Shown here: positions 45,515-54,311 of the stretch, piece after piece
Layout of the letters: each line of letters begins with the position of its first letter
Position numbering within the stretch: position 1 is the stretch's first letter
Translations under genes and position numbers: made by a program
From: Kangiellaceae bacterium
GTDB lineage: Bacteria; Pseudomonadota; Gammaproteobacteria; Enterobacterales; Kangiellaceae
Assembly (NCBI GenBank): GCA_019090895.1
Contig: JAHRVB010000017.1
Coordinates: 1 to 54,610 of the forward strand
Direction of reading: 5' to 3'
Length of the DNA stretch: 54,610 nucleotides
Notes under the pieces: model-generated
The model's database searches: none
Told to the model about the DNA's origin: nothing
Seen by the model: only the letters and a program-made list of their open reading frames with translations

Positions 45515-46168
45515 ATGAATATTGAACAAGCCCGATTTAATATGATTGAACAGCAAGTCAAGCCGTGGAAAGTCCTTGATAAACAGTTATTAGGCGCAAT
45601 GTCGGTACTTCCTCGTGAACTGTTTGTTAGCGATGAACAAAAAGGAATCTGTTATGCCGATGTTCCTTTACCATTGGGACATCAACAAAACATGCTCACC
45701 CCTCGAGAATTGGCGCGCTTAATCCAAGCGCTCGAATTAACTCAACAAGATAAAGTGCTCGAAATAGGCACCGGTAGCGGATATGCGAGTGCCCTGTTAT
45801 CTAAATTAACCCGGCGAGTGTACTCTGTTGAAATCATTGCAGATTTTGTAAAAGCAGCACAAAAAATCAAGAAACAATTAGCGCTCGAAAACTTAGATAT
45901 TGAAGAAGGAGACGCCTGCGATGGCTGGATGGCTCACGCTCCTTATGACGCGATATTAATCACCTCTGCATTGCCTAATCTCAGCGATAATCTAAAGCGC
46001 AACTTATCTGAAAACGGTCGAGTGATTTCTGTGCTTGAGCACAATGGCGGCCAAATGGCGACTTTAAGCCTAGTAGATGACGATGGGCATTGGCAACATG
46101 AATATTTATTCCCCATTGAAACTGCCAAAATGATCAACTCAGAAACCACCAACCAATTCGTTTTTTAA
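45515..46168 (+). CDS. Protein-L-isoaspartate O-methyltransferase-like protein
   Basis: 217 residues. A class I SAM-binding Rossmann fold has motif I VLEIGTGSGYASALLSKL and the PCMT family N-terminus (NMIEQQVKPWKVLDKQLL; VLPRELFV). The PCMT-type substrate loop is not exactly that of true Pcm, so repair of isoaspartyl damage is plausible but not proven. Homologues commonly sit just upstream of tolC in gammaproteobacteria, as here (274 bases before). Confidence 0.85.
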   Translation: MNIEQARFNMIEQQVKPWKVLDKQLLGAMSVLPRELFVSDEQKGICYADVPLPLGHQQNMLTPRELARLIQALELTQQDKVLEIGTGSGYASALLSKLTRRVYSVEIIADFVKAAQKIKKQLALENLDIEEGDACDGWMAHAPYDAILITSALPNLSDNLKRNLSENGRVISVLEHNGGQMATLSLVDDDGHWQHEYLFPIETAKMINSETTNQFVF

Positions 46169-46231
46169 AACGAAATTTTATCCACTTTCAGTCGTAATAA
46201 ACTCATGCGCCCAGCGACTAACTAATGGAAT

Positions 46232-46258
46232 ATCAGAGGTATTTCAATAACCTCTGAT
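46232..46258. other. Hairpin between the PCMT-like gene and tolC
   Basis: Perfect 9-bp arms ATCAGAGGT (46232-46240) and ACCTCTGAT (46250-46258), loop of 9 nt, no U-run after it on either strand. It may be an operator or RNA hairpin. tolC starts 184 bases downstream. Confidence 0.35.
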
Positions 46259-46442
46259 TGTAAAGTCCCTACATATCCGTTTACAAATTGTGGAACTTTA
46301 TAATAATTTACTTGAGGGAAGTATAAATTAGGTGAGTTACAATACCAACACACCAACTAAAAACCTGTACCCAGGTTAAAAAATTCTAGCCCATAATTAA
46401 AGCTAGGGAATAGCAGCCAGTGTTCTATTTAAAGGTCATAAA

Positions 46443-47864
46443 ATGAAAAAACCATTTAAAATCGCAATTAGTGTGTTAGCCGTCGCTCTTTCAACAAACG
46501 CTTTTGCTGATAATCTGCTCGATGTTTACCGATTAGCAAAAGACGGCGACCCGTCCTTTTTAGCCAGTGAAGCAGGCACTCGAGCTTCAAGCGAAAGAGT
46601 TAATCAAAGTATGGCGGGGTTACTTCCTCAAATATCTGGCAGCTACACGATTTCAAAAAGCAGCCGTGATTCTTCAGGGGTCACTACAGTTATTGGTGCA
46701 ATGGATGACCCTTTAACGCCAGATGTCGACGAATCACAGCCAAGAAATTCAGCCAACTCTTCCGATTCGACTTCAACCGGTTACCGTTTAAATTTAACAC
46801 AAGAAATTTATAACCATTCAACTTGGTTATCTTTACGACAGTCAGAGAAACGAGCCCTACAAGCCAAAATAAGCCATGAAGGCACTAAGCAAGATCTTAT
46901 TGTAAGGGCCGCCGAGGCCTATTTTAACGTCCTTGCAGCTCAAGACAGTGTTGCATTTTCTAAAGCTGAGACCGAAGCTGTATCGAAAGAGCTGGCGCAA
47001 ACAAAACAAAGATTTGACGTCGGATTAATTGCTATTACAGATGTGCATGAAGCACAGTCTCGATATGATTTAGCCATTGCCAATCAAATAGCGTCGCAAA
47101 ATAGTCTTGATAATACCCATGAACTACTTCAACAGATTACCGGCAGATATCACTACGAGCTAATGGGTTTAAAGCAGGAAATTCCATTAAAAAACCCTGA
47201 TCCTACGGATATAAAGGAATGGGTAAAAAGAGCGGAAGGTAACAACATTGATATCAAAGCCTCAAAAGTGGGTCTCGGCATCGCTAAACAGAGTATTTCT
47301 ATTTCTCAAGCGGGGCACTATCCTACTGTTGACTTGAGCGCTTCTTATTCTGACGGTGATGGTGAAACTGACTCTGAAGGAACCCAGTTCTTTGGCGATC
47401 TACCGATCACTAGTACCACTAACAGTGACGGAGATGAAGAAAATTCATCCATCAGCTTAAACTTTAATATACCTATTTATTCTGGTGGAAGAGCCAATTC
47501 ACAAGTTAAAGAAGCACAGAGTTTATATCAGCAAGCGGCCCATAACTTAGAAGCTGAGCGACGAAGGGCTGTTAGCTTGACACGAAGTTCTTACTTAGGT
47601 GTTGTCGCAGCCGTTAGCTCAGTCAATGCGCTTAAACAGGCGGTTATTTCTTCAGAGAAATCCTTAGAAGCCACTCAAGCAGGCTTTGAAGTCGGCACTC
47701 GTACTATTGTTGATGTGTTGCAACAGACCCAAATACTGTTTAATTCAAAGCGTCAGTATGCACGTGCTCGATATGACTATGTTTTAAACATTCTTCGCCT
47801 AAAACAAGCGACTGGCCTGTTAACTGAAGACGATTTGTCCTCTGTAAACAAACTACTTCGATAA
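46443..47864 (+). CDS. tolC: Outer-membrane channel protein TolC
   Basis: 473 residues. Signal peptide (about 1-22; VLAVALSTNAFA-DN), then two OEP repeats (about 24-230 and 240-465) with TolC traits: LLDVYRLAKDGDPSFLASEAG, RLNLTQEIYNH, RFDVGLIAITDVHEAQSRYD and NFNIPIYSGGRANSQVKEAQ in the second half. Acts as the exit duct for tripartite efflux pumps and type I secretion. Next to nudF as in E. coli, but with a methyltransferase gene between. A hydrophilic Ser/Asp-rich insert near 80-105 may be an extracellular loop. Confidence 0.95.
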   Translation: MKKPFKIAISVLAVALSTNAFADNLLDVYRLAKDGDPSFLASEAGTRASSERVNQSMAGLLPQISGSYTISKSSRDSSGVTTVIGAMDDPLTPDVDESQPRNSANSSDSTSTGYRLNLTQEIYNHSTWLSLRQSEKRALQAKISHEGTKQDLIVRAAEAYFNVLAAQDSVAFSKAETEAVSKELAQTKQRFDVGLIAITDVHEAQSRYDLAIANQIASQNSLDNTHELLQQITGRYHYELMGLKQEIPLKNPDPTDIKEWVKRAEGNNIDIKASKVGLGIAKQSISISQAGHYPTVDLSASYSDGDGETDSEGTQFFGDLPITSTTNSDGDEENSSISLNFNIPIYSGGRANSQVKEAQSLYQQAAHNLEAERRRAVSLTRSSYLGVVAAVSSVNALKQAVISSEKSLEATQAGFEVGTRTIVDVLQQTQILFNSKRQYARARYDYVLNILRLKQATGLLTEDDLSSVNKLLR

Positions 47865-47886
47865 ACCTTAAATTTCTTCACTTAAC

Positions 47887-47909
47887 AAAGCCGGCACAAG
47901 CTGGCTTTT
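47887..47909 (+). terminator. Terminator of tolC
   Basis: Stem GCCGGC-ACAA-GCTGGC (one G-T pair), preceded by AAA and followed by TTTT, 25 bases after the stop codon. Confidence 0.82.
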
Positions 47910-48038
47910 GTATAGAAGCCTCTAACAAAGCTAAGCTTTCACATTCTCACCTAGCCAAGCTAGTATCTAACCTCTGATTCCCCTATAATTCTCAGCTACA
48001 AAAAAGGTGTCCAAACTGGCCGCCTGTAAGGCAATCCT

Positions 48039-48515
48039 ATGGCTAAGAAAAAGAAAGCACCTGACAATACCATTGCGCAAAATCGCAAAGCACGGCACGA
48101 TTACTCCATTGGCGAGACCTTCGAAGCAGGACTTGCGTTACTCGGTTGGGAAGTTAAATCAATGCGTGAGTCTAAAGTCACATTAGCCGAAGCCTATATT
48201 CAGCTTCATCAAGGAGAAGCTTGGCTATATGGATGCCATATTTCAGCTTTAAACACCACATCGACCCACAATATTATTGAACCCACTCGAAACCGAAAGC
48301 TGCTACTCAATGCAAGTGAATTAACCAAACTACATGATGCCCAACAAAAAGGGGGTTATACCATTGTCCCTCTCTCTCTTTATTGGATTCGAAACCTTGT
48401 AAAACTAAAGATAGGAACAGCAAAGGGTAAGAAACTGCACGACAAACGAGCCGCCGATAAAGCCAAAGAATGGGAAAGAGATAAAGGCCGAATTATGAAA
48501 GAAAGTCGCGACTAA
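48039..48515 (+). CDS. smpB: SsrA-binding protein SmpB
   Basis: Escorts tmRNA to stalled ribosomes. 158 residues: basic start, the SmpB barrel (NRKARHDYSIGETFEAGLAL, GWEVKSMRESKV, AYIQLHQGEAWLYGCHIS) and the C-terminal basic tail KKLHDKRAADKAKEWERDKGRIMK, which folds into the mRNA channel. Its partner, the ssrA RNA gene, starts at 54521 in this window, about 6 kb away. The following ORF starts directly after its stop. Confidence 0.97.
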   Translation: MAKKKKAPDNTIAQNRKARHDYSIGETFEAGLALLGWEVKSMRESKVTLAEAYIQLHQGEAWLYGCHISALNTTSTHNIIEPTRNRKLLLNASELTKLHDAQQKGGYTIVPLSLYWIRNLVKLKIGTAKGKKLHDKRAADKAKEWERDKGRIMKESRD

Positions 48516-48656
48516 ATGTTATTTAGTCTCAACAACGATTTGATAACAACAATGACTTGTAAGCAATTAAATTTGTTTGGCAAAATTTCGGCTGATACCA
48601 AAAATTCAGTCAATAGCAGAATTCATCTTGTTCAAAAAAGTAACTTCCAATCATTG

Positions 48657-49709
48657 ATGAGAATTATGTCCATTTTACTACTCTCTGGGTCGTTATTTGG
48701 TTGCCAACTGCTTAATTTCAATAGTGCAGATAATGTATTAGTCGATGATTTATCATTACAATCAGGCAACAAACAAGACCAGGCGATTCAACTAGCTATC
48801 AACAAACTTGAATCAGGTGATAAGAAATCTGCCACGGAGATTATCGATAGAGTCCTTCGTATTAACTCAAAACACAAAACTGCGCTGCTATTAAAGAATA
48901 TGCTCACCCAGTCGGCTAAACAGGTATTTAATACCGAAAGAATCACCCGATATAGAATCAAACCTGGCGATAGCTTAGGCAGTATTGCAAAAACATGGCT
49001 CGGTCATTCAATCTATTTTGTATCCCTTGCTAAAATTAATAATATACAAATTCCTACCCAGATAAAACAAGGGCAATCGATTAAAATTCCAGTCATCGAA
49101 TCCAGCCCAATGGTTCAACGAGAAAAAAGACGGTCGAAAGCAAATCTAAGTTTAATAAAAAATCTCACTGACAAAAAGAAATTCTTAAAGTCTCTGTCAA
49201 AAATGTCTAATTTATTTCTTCTCGATAGCGATTTATCAACGCTGCAAGAGCTCCATGTAAAAGCCTTGAGCCTGTTTGCGAATAATTCCCCTTCGTTAAA
49301 TGACCGATACAAAATGATTGATTCTGTAAGCCGCATCCATAAAAGCAATGCTAGAACGATTCTTAACCGTGGTTATATCAATTTTATTAATCAACAAAAA
49401 CGGCTGCTACTGACAGATGAATTTATGTTACTTGTTGAAGATCAAAGCTATATGGCAGCAGCTAATAAACTAATAGCCGCCAGACAGTTTTCGCCAGAAA
49501 AAAACTATCGCGAAGAAGTCTTGTCAAAACAAGAATCACTGATTGAAAAGTTACACGAACAAGCCATTATTTTACGAAAGAATCAAAACCTTGATGAAGC
49601 GATAATCAGGTGGAAAAAAATATTGGCAATCAGTCCGAGTAATAAACTGGCAAAAAAATATTACTCTCGTACCAGCAAGTTACTCAGTAAATTAAAACAA
49701 CTCAACTAG
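48657..49709 (+). CDS. LysM-domain lipoprotein of unknown role
   Basis: About 350 residues from the ATG at 48657, chosen because it puts a signal sequence (MRIMSILLLSGSLFGC) at the N-terminus with a possible lipobox (SLFG-C, Cys16). An in-frame ATG at 48516, touching the smpB stop, would add 47 residues and bury the signal. A TPR-like helical stretch (about 40-85) and a LysM domain (about 95-148: YRIKPGDSLGSIAKTWLG, IKQGQSIKIPV), which binds peptidoglycan, are visible. A helical Lys/Ser-rich C-terminal region (about 175-350) also has a TPR-like repeat. Perhaps an envelope anchor. ratA follows after 39 bases. Confidence 0.75.
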   Translation: MRIMSILLLSGSLFGCQLLNFNSADNVLVDDLSLQSGNKQDQAIQLAINKLESGDKKSATEIIDRVLRINSKHKTALLLKNMLTQSAKQVFNTERITRYRIKPGDSLGSIAKTWLGHSIYFVSLAKINNIQIPTQIKQGQSIKIPVIESSPMVQREKRRSKANLSLIKNLTDKKKFLKSLSKMSNLFLLDSDLSTLQELHVKALSLFANNSPSLNDRYKMIDSVSRIHKSNARTILNRGYINFINQQKRLLLTDEFMLLVEDQSYMAAANKLIAARQFSPEKNYREEVLSKQESLIEKLHEQAIILRKNQNLDEAIIRWKKILAISPSNKLAKKYYSRTSKLLSKLKQLN

Positions 49710-49748
49710 CTTCACTTAATCAAAATCAATTAGCTAAAACAGAGAATT

Positions 49749-50183
49749 ATGCAACAAATATGTCGAAGCGCGCTGGTCCCTTTTTCTGAGCAACAAATGT
49801 TCGCTCTGATTGACGACATTACGAATTATCACCAATTTGTTCCTTATTGTCAGTCATCCAAAGTACTGGAACGAACCGATAACCACGTCACGGCTCAGCT
49901 AGTTGTTGCAAAAAGCGGTATTGCGAAATCTTTTACTACTAAAAATAGTTTGTCACCACCCAATCTCATCCAAATGAATTTAGTGGATGGGCCCTTTAAT
50001 CATCTCACGGGAGACTGGCGGCTTACACCGCTTTCGGACAACGCGTGTAAAATCGAACTAGATTTAAACTTCGAATTTTCCAACAAACTAACGTCATTAG
50101 CATTTTCGAGAGTGTTCAATCAACTCGCACAATCAATCGTGACAGCTTTTACCGATAGAGCAGCGAAAGTTTATGGCAATTAA
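49749..50183 (+). CDS. ratA: RatA-type START/Bet v1-like protein
   Basis: 144 residues, the length of E. coli RatA (ribosome association toxin; COQ10/START family). Visible: QQICRSALVPFSEQQMFALIDDITNYHQFVPYC, NHLTGDWRLTPL and SRVFNQLAQSIVTAFTDRA. In E. coli it blocks 70S formation when overproduced; the COQ10 relation suggests lipid/quinone binding, so its natural role is unsettled. It lies between the LysM gene and rnfH, overlapping rnfH by 11 bases, as in the conserved ratA-rnfH pair near smpB. Confidence 0.92.
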   Translation: MQQICRSALVPFSEQQMFALIDDITNYHQFVPYCQSSKVLERTDNHVTAQLVVAKSGIAKSFTTKNSLSPPNLIQMNLVDGPFNHLTGDWRLTPLSDNACKIELDLNFEFSNKLTSLAFSRVFNQLAQSIVTAFTDRAAKVYGN

Positions 50184-50481
50184 TTTGGATGATAATAGCA
50201 TCACAGCCTCCCATATTTTTATAGAGGTGGTCTATGCGCTGCCAACTGAACAAAAGATTTACTCGCTTGAAGTCCGGCCGGACTGCACTGTGGCGCAAGC
50301 GATTAAACAGTCGACTATTCTCGAAGACTACCCAGTCATTGACCTTGATAAAGATAAGGTCGGGATCTTTAGCAAGGTATGCAAACTTTCTGATGGATTA
50401 CATCATAATGATCGGATCGAAATTTATCGAGCGCTTATCATCGATCCCAAAGAAGCTCGAAAAAAACGCGCTGCAAACTAA
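50173..50481 (+). CDS. rnfH: RnfH-family ubiquitin-like protein
   Basis: 102 residues of beta-grasp fold (IFIEVVYALPTEQKIYSLEV, GIFSKVC, LHHNDRIEIYRALIIDPKEARKKRAA). The C-terminal IYRALIIDPKEARKKRA motif is the RnfH family mark. Function unknown; the family is encoded next to ratA and despite its name is generally not in the rnf operon. Starts inside the end of ratA. Confidence 0.92.
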   Translation: MAINLDDNSITASHIFIEVVYALPTEQKIYSLEVRPDCTVAQAIKQSTILEDYPVIDLDKDKVGIFSKVCKLSDGLHHNDRIEIYRALIIDPKEARKKRAAN

Positions 50482-50515
50482 TTATTTTTGCGACGATAAA
50501 AGCATCGGCCTCTAG

Positions 50516-51160
50516 CTATTTCGTTCGAAAGAGCAATCCGTCAGTGGTAACGAACAACTCGTATACTTTGCTCTGCTTTGCAGACACGTAACTCGCCGAA
50601 CCGTGCTCAACATCTAACAGTAACGAGAGATGCTGAAAGCTCTCTCGCCATTCTGCTATATTCCCCTTGCCAACTGAATTAACTTTAAACAGGGTCGGAG
50701 CGACGCTTTTCTCATCATCAATCTTTTGAAATCGCCCTCTAACACGATCGAGTCTGAACGCAGTCTTTAATCCAAAAATATTAGACCATGGTTTCCACTT
50801 GATAATGTTTGCTTCAAACATGACTTCGTCGCCGGACAACTCAAAGGTTTCGCTAAAACTGTCGGGGTAAACGATTCGTATTACAAACTTCTTTTCTGCA
50901 GTGGGCGTTACCGTCACGGTCGCTGCGAGAGTTTCATGAGTAAGTGCTTGATACCCTTGGGTACCGATGAGAATTAATGAAAAGAAGCCAGTAGTCATTG
51001 AGAAGAACATTAACCCGATCAATTTACGAGTCGATTTTAATAGCTGTTTTCTTTTTATACGGGAAAAAAAACTGACCAAATAATAAAACGAAAACAGTCC
51101 AGCTACAACGGATGCAACTAAGATGTAGTTTAGATAATCGGTAACCGCTGAGTTTTCCAT
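50516..51160 (-). CDS. Two-helix membrane protein of unknown function
   Basis: 214 residues. Helix 1 at about 10-32 (YILVASVVAGLFSFYYLVSFF), a basic loop (RIKRKQLLKSTRK), helix 2 at about 45-66, then a beta-rich domain of about 145 residues probably outside the membrane. It ends the PP2C-FHA-kinase operon, 27 bases after the kinase stop. I do not recognise a catalytic motif; similar proteins are sometimes annotated as putative multidrug transporter-like, but with two helices a transport role is unsupported. It may be a partner or target of the kinase. Convergent with rnfH (34 bases between). Confidence 0.7.
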   Translation of the reverse strand: MENSAVTDYLNYILVASVVAGLFSFYYLVSFFSRIKRKQLLKSTRKLIGLMFFSMTTGFFSLILIGTQGYQALTHETLAATVTVTPTAEKKFVIRIVYPDSFSETFELSGDEVMFEANIIKWKPWSNIFGLKTAFRLDRVRGRFQKIDDEKSVAPTLFKVNSVGKGNIAEWRESFQHLSLLLDVEHGSASYVSAKQSKVYELFVTTDGLLFRTK

Positions 51161-51187
51161 GTAAAACCTTCCGAAAGTCGTTCGTCT

Positions 51188-52960
51188 TTAATCCTTGTCT
51201 TCGATGTTGATCTCTACTGTGTCGACCTGCTGTAGACTGTCGTCATGTTTTGAATGAAATTTAATCGACTCGAACTGACGGGTATCACCCACAGTACCGG
51301 CCTGTCTAGAATCAGACAATCTTTCTAGATAAGCAGCAAGCTGATTAAATGCGATAAACAAACCACTCGCTTCATCATTGCGCTCGGTTAAAATCCTGGA
51401 ATCTACTCGCCCAACGGACATTTTTTTAAGTCCTAGGGTCACCCGTTTATAATCCTGTGACGTTTGTTTTGCTAAAATTAAGGTCGCCGCTGATACCACT
51501 AACAATGTCACCAACATCACCACAAGCATGGTGATCAAAGTCGTATTCGATGCGTCGTAAATGGTACTTGCAGAATACGAAACAAACAATTGACCGACCA
51601 TTCGTTCACCCACATAAATAGGCATACTGACATCAAAAAGCACGCTGTCATCGGCTAATGTTCTACGATAAATTAAAGTTGAATCGATTTTTTTGACCGG
51701 CTCGTCACTATTTGGATTTTCGAATAGCTGTCCTTTTTTAAATGTTAGATTAGAGGCCAAGACCTCGCCGCCTCTATTTAAAATATAGATGCTCGCTAAC
51801 TGCTCGTTCTTAGCAACTTCTTTAACCAACGCGCGAAGTCCAACCCAATCTTCCAACACCACCACTTCACTGCTTTGATAAGCAATCATTTTACCAACAG
51901 TATGACCATAGTCATAGGCAATGCCAGACAGCGCTCTAAACTGCATGGCGTAAACAACCACCAACCCAATACACATGGATACAAACACTGAGCTTGCCAT
52001 GGTGATGGTCCAACGAGTGGTCAACGAAGTGAAGTGCGCTTTTTGTTTTTCTTTGGGCTTGATTATTTTATTAATGATATAGCGTATTTCAGATAACAAT
52101 TGTTCAGCATTTTGGAACCGTTTTTCCGGCCGTTTTTGCAGTAACTTTCTGAGAAGATCGTTAACGTCATCTTTCACTAAGTTATTATCAATGACTATTT
52201 CTGGTTGTTTGCTGCGGATAATTTGTTTGAAAAGATCACCCAAATCATCCGCCATAAAGGGGGGCAACCCAGAAATCATTTTGTACATCAGCACCCCTGT
52301 CGAATACAAATCCGAACGTCGATCTAATGACTGGCCTAAAATTTGTTCCGGCGACATGTACTCAGGTGTGCCTAAAACTTTATCAGTAACACGACCGGTT
52401 TTAGCCAATGTTTCATCAATTTGGGCAATCCCAAAATCAGTGAGCTTTGCGGTTTTCTTGTCTTTAAGAATTAAAATATTACCGGGCTTAATATCCCGAT
52501 GAACAACGCCATGTTTATGCGCATAAGATAACGCCCCGGCAAGCTGTCTAACAATCGAAAGGACAGTATTAAGAGAAAGTTTAGCGTTGCGTTTTAAAAT
52601 GTCTTCTAGGGTGGCGCCCTCCATTAACTCCATTGCAATGTAGGGTTTATTGTCGGAAATTCCAACGTCATAAATAGTAACGATATTAGAATGTGTCAGC
52701 TGAGCCGCCAGACGAGCTTCGCGTACAAAGCCTTCACGATAGTCATCATCTTTGGCTAGTCTTTCTCGAAGCACTTTAATGGCAATAAACCGATCGAGTT
52801 GTGGATCATAGGCACGATAGACAAGTGCCGTCGCACCTCGACCAACTTCGTCTAAAATTCGATATCTTCCAAGTCGAACGGGCTGTTCGATTTTTGTTTT
52901 TTCTACAGTACTTTCAGCTTCAATGGCTTGACGAACTGACTTCAATGGTTCGCTGGTCAT
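51188..52960 (-). CDS. Transmembrane eukaryotic-like Ser/Thr kinase with C-terminal sensor and HAMP domain
   Basis: 590 residues. The N-terminal kinase domain (about 30-300) is complete: glycine loop GRGATALVYRA, Lys62 (IAIKVL), catalytic HRDIKPGN (Asp156), DFG (175-177) and LGTPEYMSPEQ. Then a transmembrane helix (about 319-340), a predicted extracytoplasmic cache-like domain (about 341-472), a second helix (about 474-497) and a C-terminal HAMP-like region (about 497-550), with only a short tail after it. The usual bacterial order in such receptors puts the output after HAMP; here the kinase is at the other end. Encoded with PP2C and FHA proteins: kinase, phosphatase and phospho-reader in one operon. 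Confidence 0.93.
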   Translation of the reverse strand: MTSEPLKSVRQAIEAESTVEKTKIEQPVRLGRYRILDEVGRGATALVYRAYDPQLDRFIAIKVLRERLAKDDDYREGFVREARLAAQLTHSNIVTIYDVGISDNKPYIAMELMEGATLEDILKRNAKLSLNTVLSIVRQLAGALSYAHKHGVVHRDIKPGNILILKDKKTAKLTDFGIAQIDETLAKTGRVTDKVLGTPEYMSPEQILGQSLDRRSDLYSTGVLMYKMISGLPPFMADDLGDLFKQIIRSKQPEIVIDNNLVKDDVNDLLRKLLQKRPEKRFQNAEQLLSEIRYIINKIIKPKEKQKAHFTSLTTRWTITMASSVFVSMCIGLVVVYAMQFRALSGIAYDYGHTVGKMIAYQSSEVVVLEDWVGLRALVKEVAKNEQLASIYILNRGGEVLASNLTFKKGQLFENPNSDEPVKKIDSTLIYRRTLADDSVLFDVSMPIYVGERMVGQLFVSYSASTIYDASNTTLITMLVVMLVTLLVVSAATLILAKQTSQDYKRVTLGLKKMSVGRVDSRILTERNDEASGLFIAFNQLAAYLERLSDSRQAGTVGDTRQFESIKFHSKHDDSLQQVDTVEINIEDKD

Positions 52961-52970
52961 AACCTCAGTG

Positions 52971-53483
52971 TCACATAAAGAAATAAATCATTGCAGCAAT
53001 CGCAACGGCAAGAACAATACCAACAATCATGATTCCATTTGATGATTTCTCACCCGCCTGCGATTCATCGTCTTCGACCAATGAAAACACAAATTCTGAT
53101 CCAGCAAACGCGACCATGTCTCCAGGCTCAAGGGTTCGGTCCACTACTTTCTCGCCATTAACGAATGTACCATTAGACGACAGTAAATTCAAAACACGCC
53201 AGCTGCCATCGTCACCAATAATTTGAGCATGCATTGAAGACACGCTGACTTCCGTCAGAACAATATCGCTGTTCGGTCGACGCCCTATCTCAATTTTGTC
53301 TTTACGCAAAATATATTGCTGACCAATCACATCATTGCTGACACCAATTAATGCCGGCATGTTGGCATTTTCAGAGCGAGAATCGACGATTTCCTTAGCT
53401 ATCATTTTATTGATGTCGCTGACTTCAAAAACCTGAGTACCTTGTGGCCCGGTTTTGCCTGCTACATTATCTTTTTCGGTCAT
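52971..53483 (-). CDS. FHA-domain protein with C-terminal membrane anchor
   Basis: 170 residues. The FHA domain (about 55-130) shows the phosphothreonine-binding set GRRPNSDIVL, SVSSMHAQI and LLSSNGTFVNGEKV. An acidic linker (EDDESQAGEKSSNG) leads to a tail anchor helix (about 148-169; GIMIVGIVLAVAIAAMIYFFM). The N-terminal extension has a Thr in GTQVFEV, a possible kinase target. It should read Thr phosphorylation made by the kinase encoded ten bases downstream, recruiting partners at the membrane. Confidence 0.93.
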   Translation of the reverse strand: MTEKDNVAGKTGPQGTQVFEVSDINKMIAKEIVDSRSENANMPALIGVSNDVIGQQYILRKDKIEIGRRPNSDIVLTEVSVSSMHAQIIGDDGSWRVLNLLSSNGTFVNGEKVVDRTLEPGDMVAFAGSEFVFSLVEDDESQAGEKSSNGIMIVGIVLAVAIAAMIYFFM

Positions 53484-53534
53484 GATTATTCCCTCTACTG
53501 GGCATTGGTCAAAGTTTGCACGTTACGATAAATA

Positions 53535-54311
53535 TCAAATTCCGAAGAATTTCTTAATTCTCTCAATAATCGAATAGTTGCCTTTAATGGGCGACTCGAT
53601 AATGATGAGACTAATATTGTCTCTCCCCCCGGCATTCTTTGCGCTTTTTATTAAAGTGCTGGTTTTTTCTTTTATGCTCATGTGTGAATTCATCACTTCA
53701 CTGATCATCGTGTCTGACACTTCATCAGTGAGTCCATCACTGCATAATATGATTTGTTGATGGCTTTCCCAGTCTCCTACCACTTGATCGACCTTAACTG
53801 ACGCTATCTCTGTCGAACCAAGACATTGGGTAATCATATGTCTCTGTGGGTGTGTTATTGCATCCTGCGGGGTAATAAGACCGGCATTAATTAGCCGAAC
53901 CATTAACGAATGATCTTCCGACAATTGGGTCAATTTACCTTGTTTCTTATCCCACAGATAAGCTCGGCTATCCCCTACCCAAGCAATTTGATACTGCATT
54001 TGGTCACCGGTCATAGCAACAACCGTTGTTCCCATGCCCGATTGAGAAAGGTTTTCTTTACCAGACTTTACAATTTGCTGATGGGCGGTCTGTATGGCAT
54101 TGTCCAAAGAACCATGACTGGCAAATCCAGAGTCAATCACTTCAATCGCCATGGCAGAAGCAACCTCACCACAGGCGTGCCCTCCCATTCCATCAGCAAC
54201 TATCCACAAGCCATCGGCTGAATGAATTGAATCTTCATTCAGCTCGCGTACGCAGCCGACATCCGTTGCTTGCGCATAATCGCAGCGCTTTTCCGAATTT
54301 TGCTCCGTCAT
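53535..54311 (-). CDS. PP2C-family Ser/Thr protein phosphatase
   Basis: 258 residues. Metal-binding and catalytic motifs: TDVGCVRELNEDS, IVADGMGGHACGEVAS, MGTTVVAM, VGDSRAYL, SEDHSLMVRL, LCSDGLTDEV and GGRDNISLIII. This is the Stp1/PphA-type single-domain form. It is the first gene of the signalling operon, 51 bases before the FHA gene, and is divergent from ssrA with 209 bases between. It should reverse the kinase's phosphorylations. Confidence 0.95.
   Translation of the reverse strand: MTEQNSEKRCDYAQATDVGCVRELNEDSIHSADGLWIVADGMGGHACGEVASAMAIEVIDSGFASHGSLDNAIQTAHQQIVKSGKENLSQSGMGTTVVAMTGDQMQYQIAWVGDSRAYLWDKKQGKLTQLSEDHSLMVRLINAGLITPQDAITHPQRHMITQCLGSTEIASVKVDQVVGDWESHQQIILCSDGLTDEVSDTMISEVMNSHMSIKEKTSTLIKSAKNAGGRDNISLIIIESPIKGNYSIIERIKKFFGI

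Noticed and set aside
46247-47980. Repeated 12-mer TAACCTCTGATT near tolC and smpB
   Set aside because: In 54 kb many 12-mers recur by chance; one is part of the tolC hairpin and the other has no partner arm.
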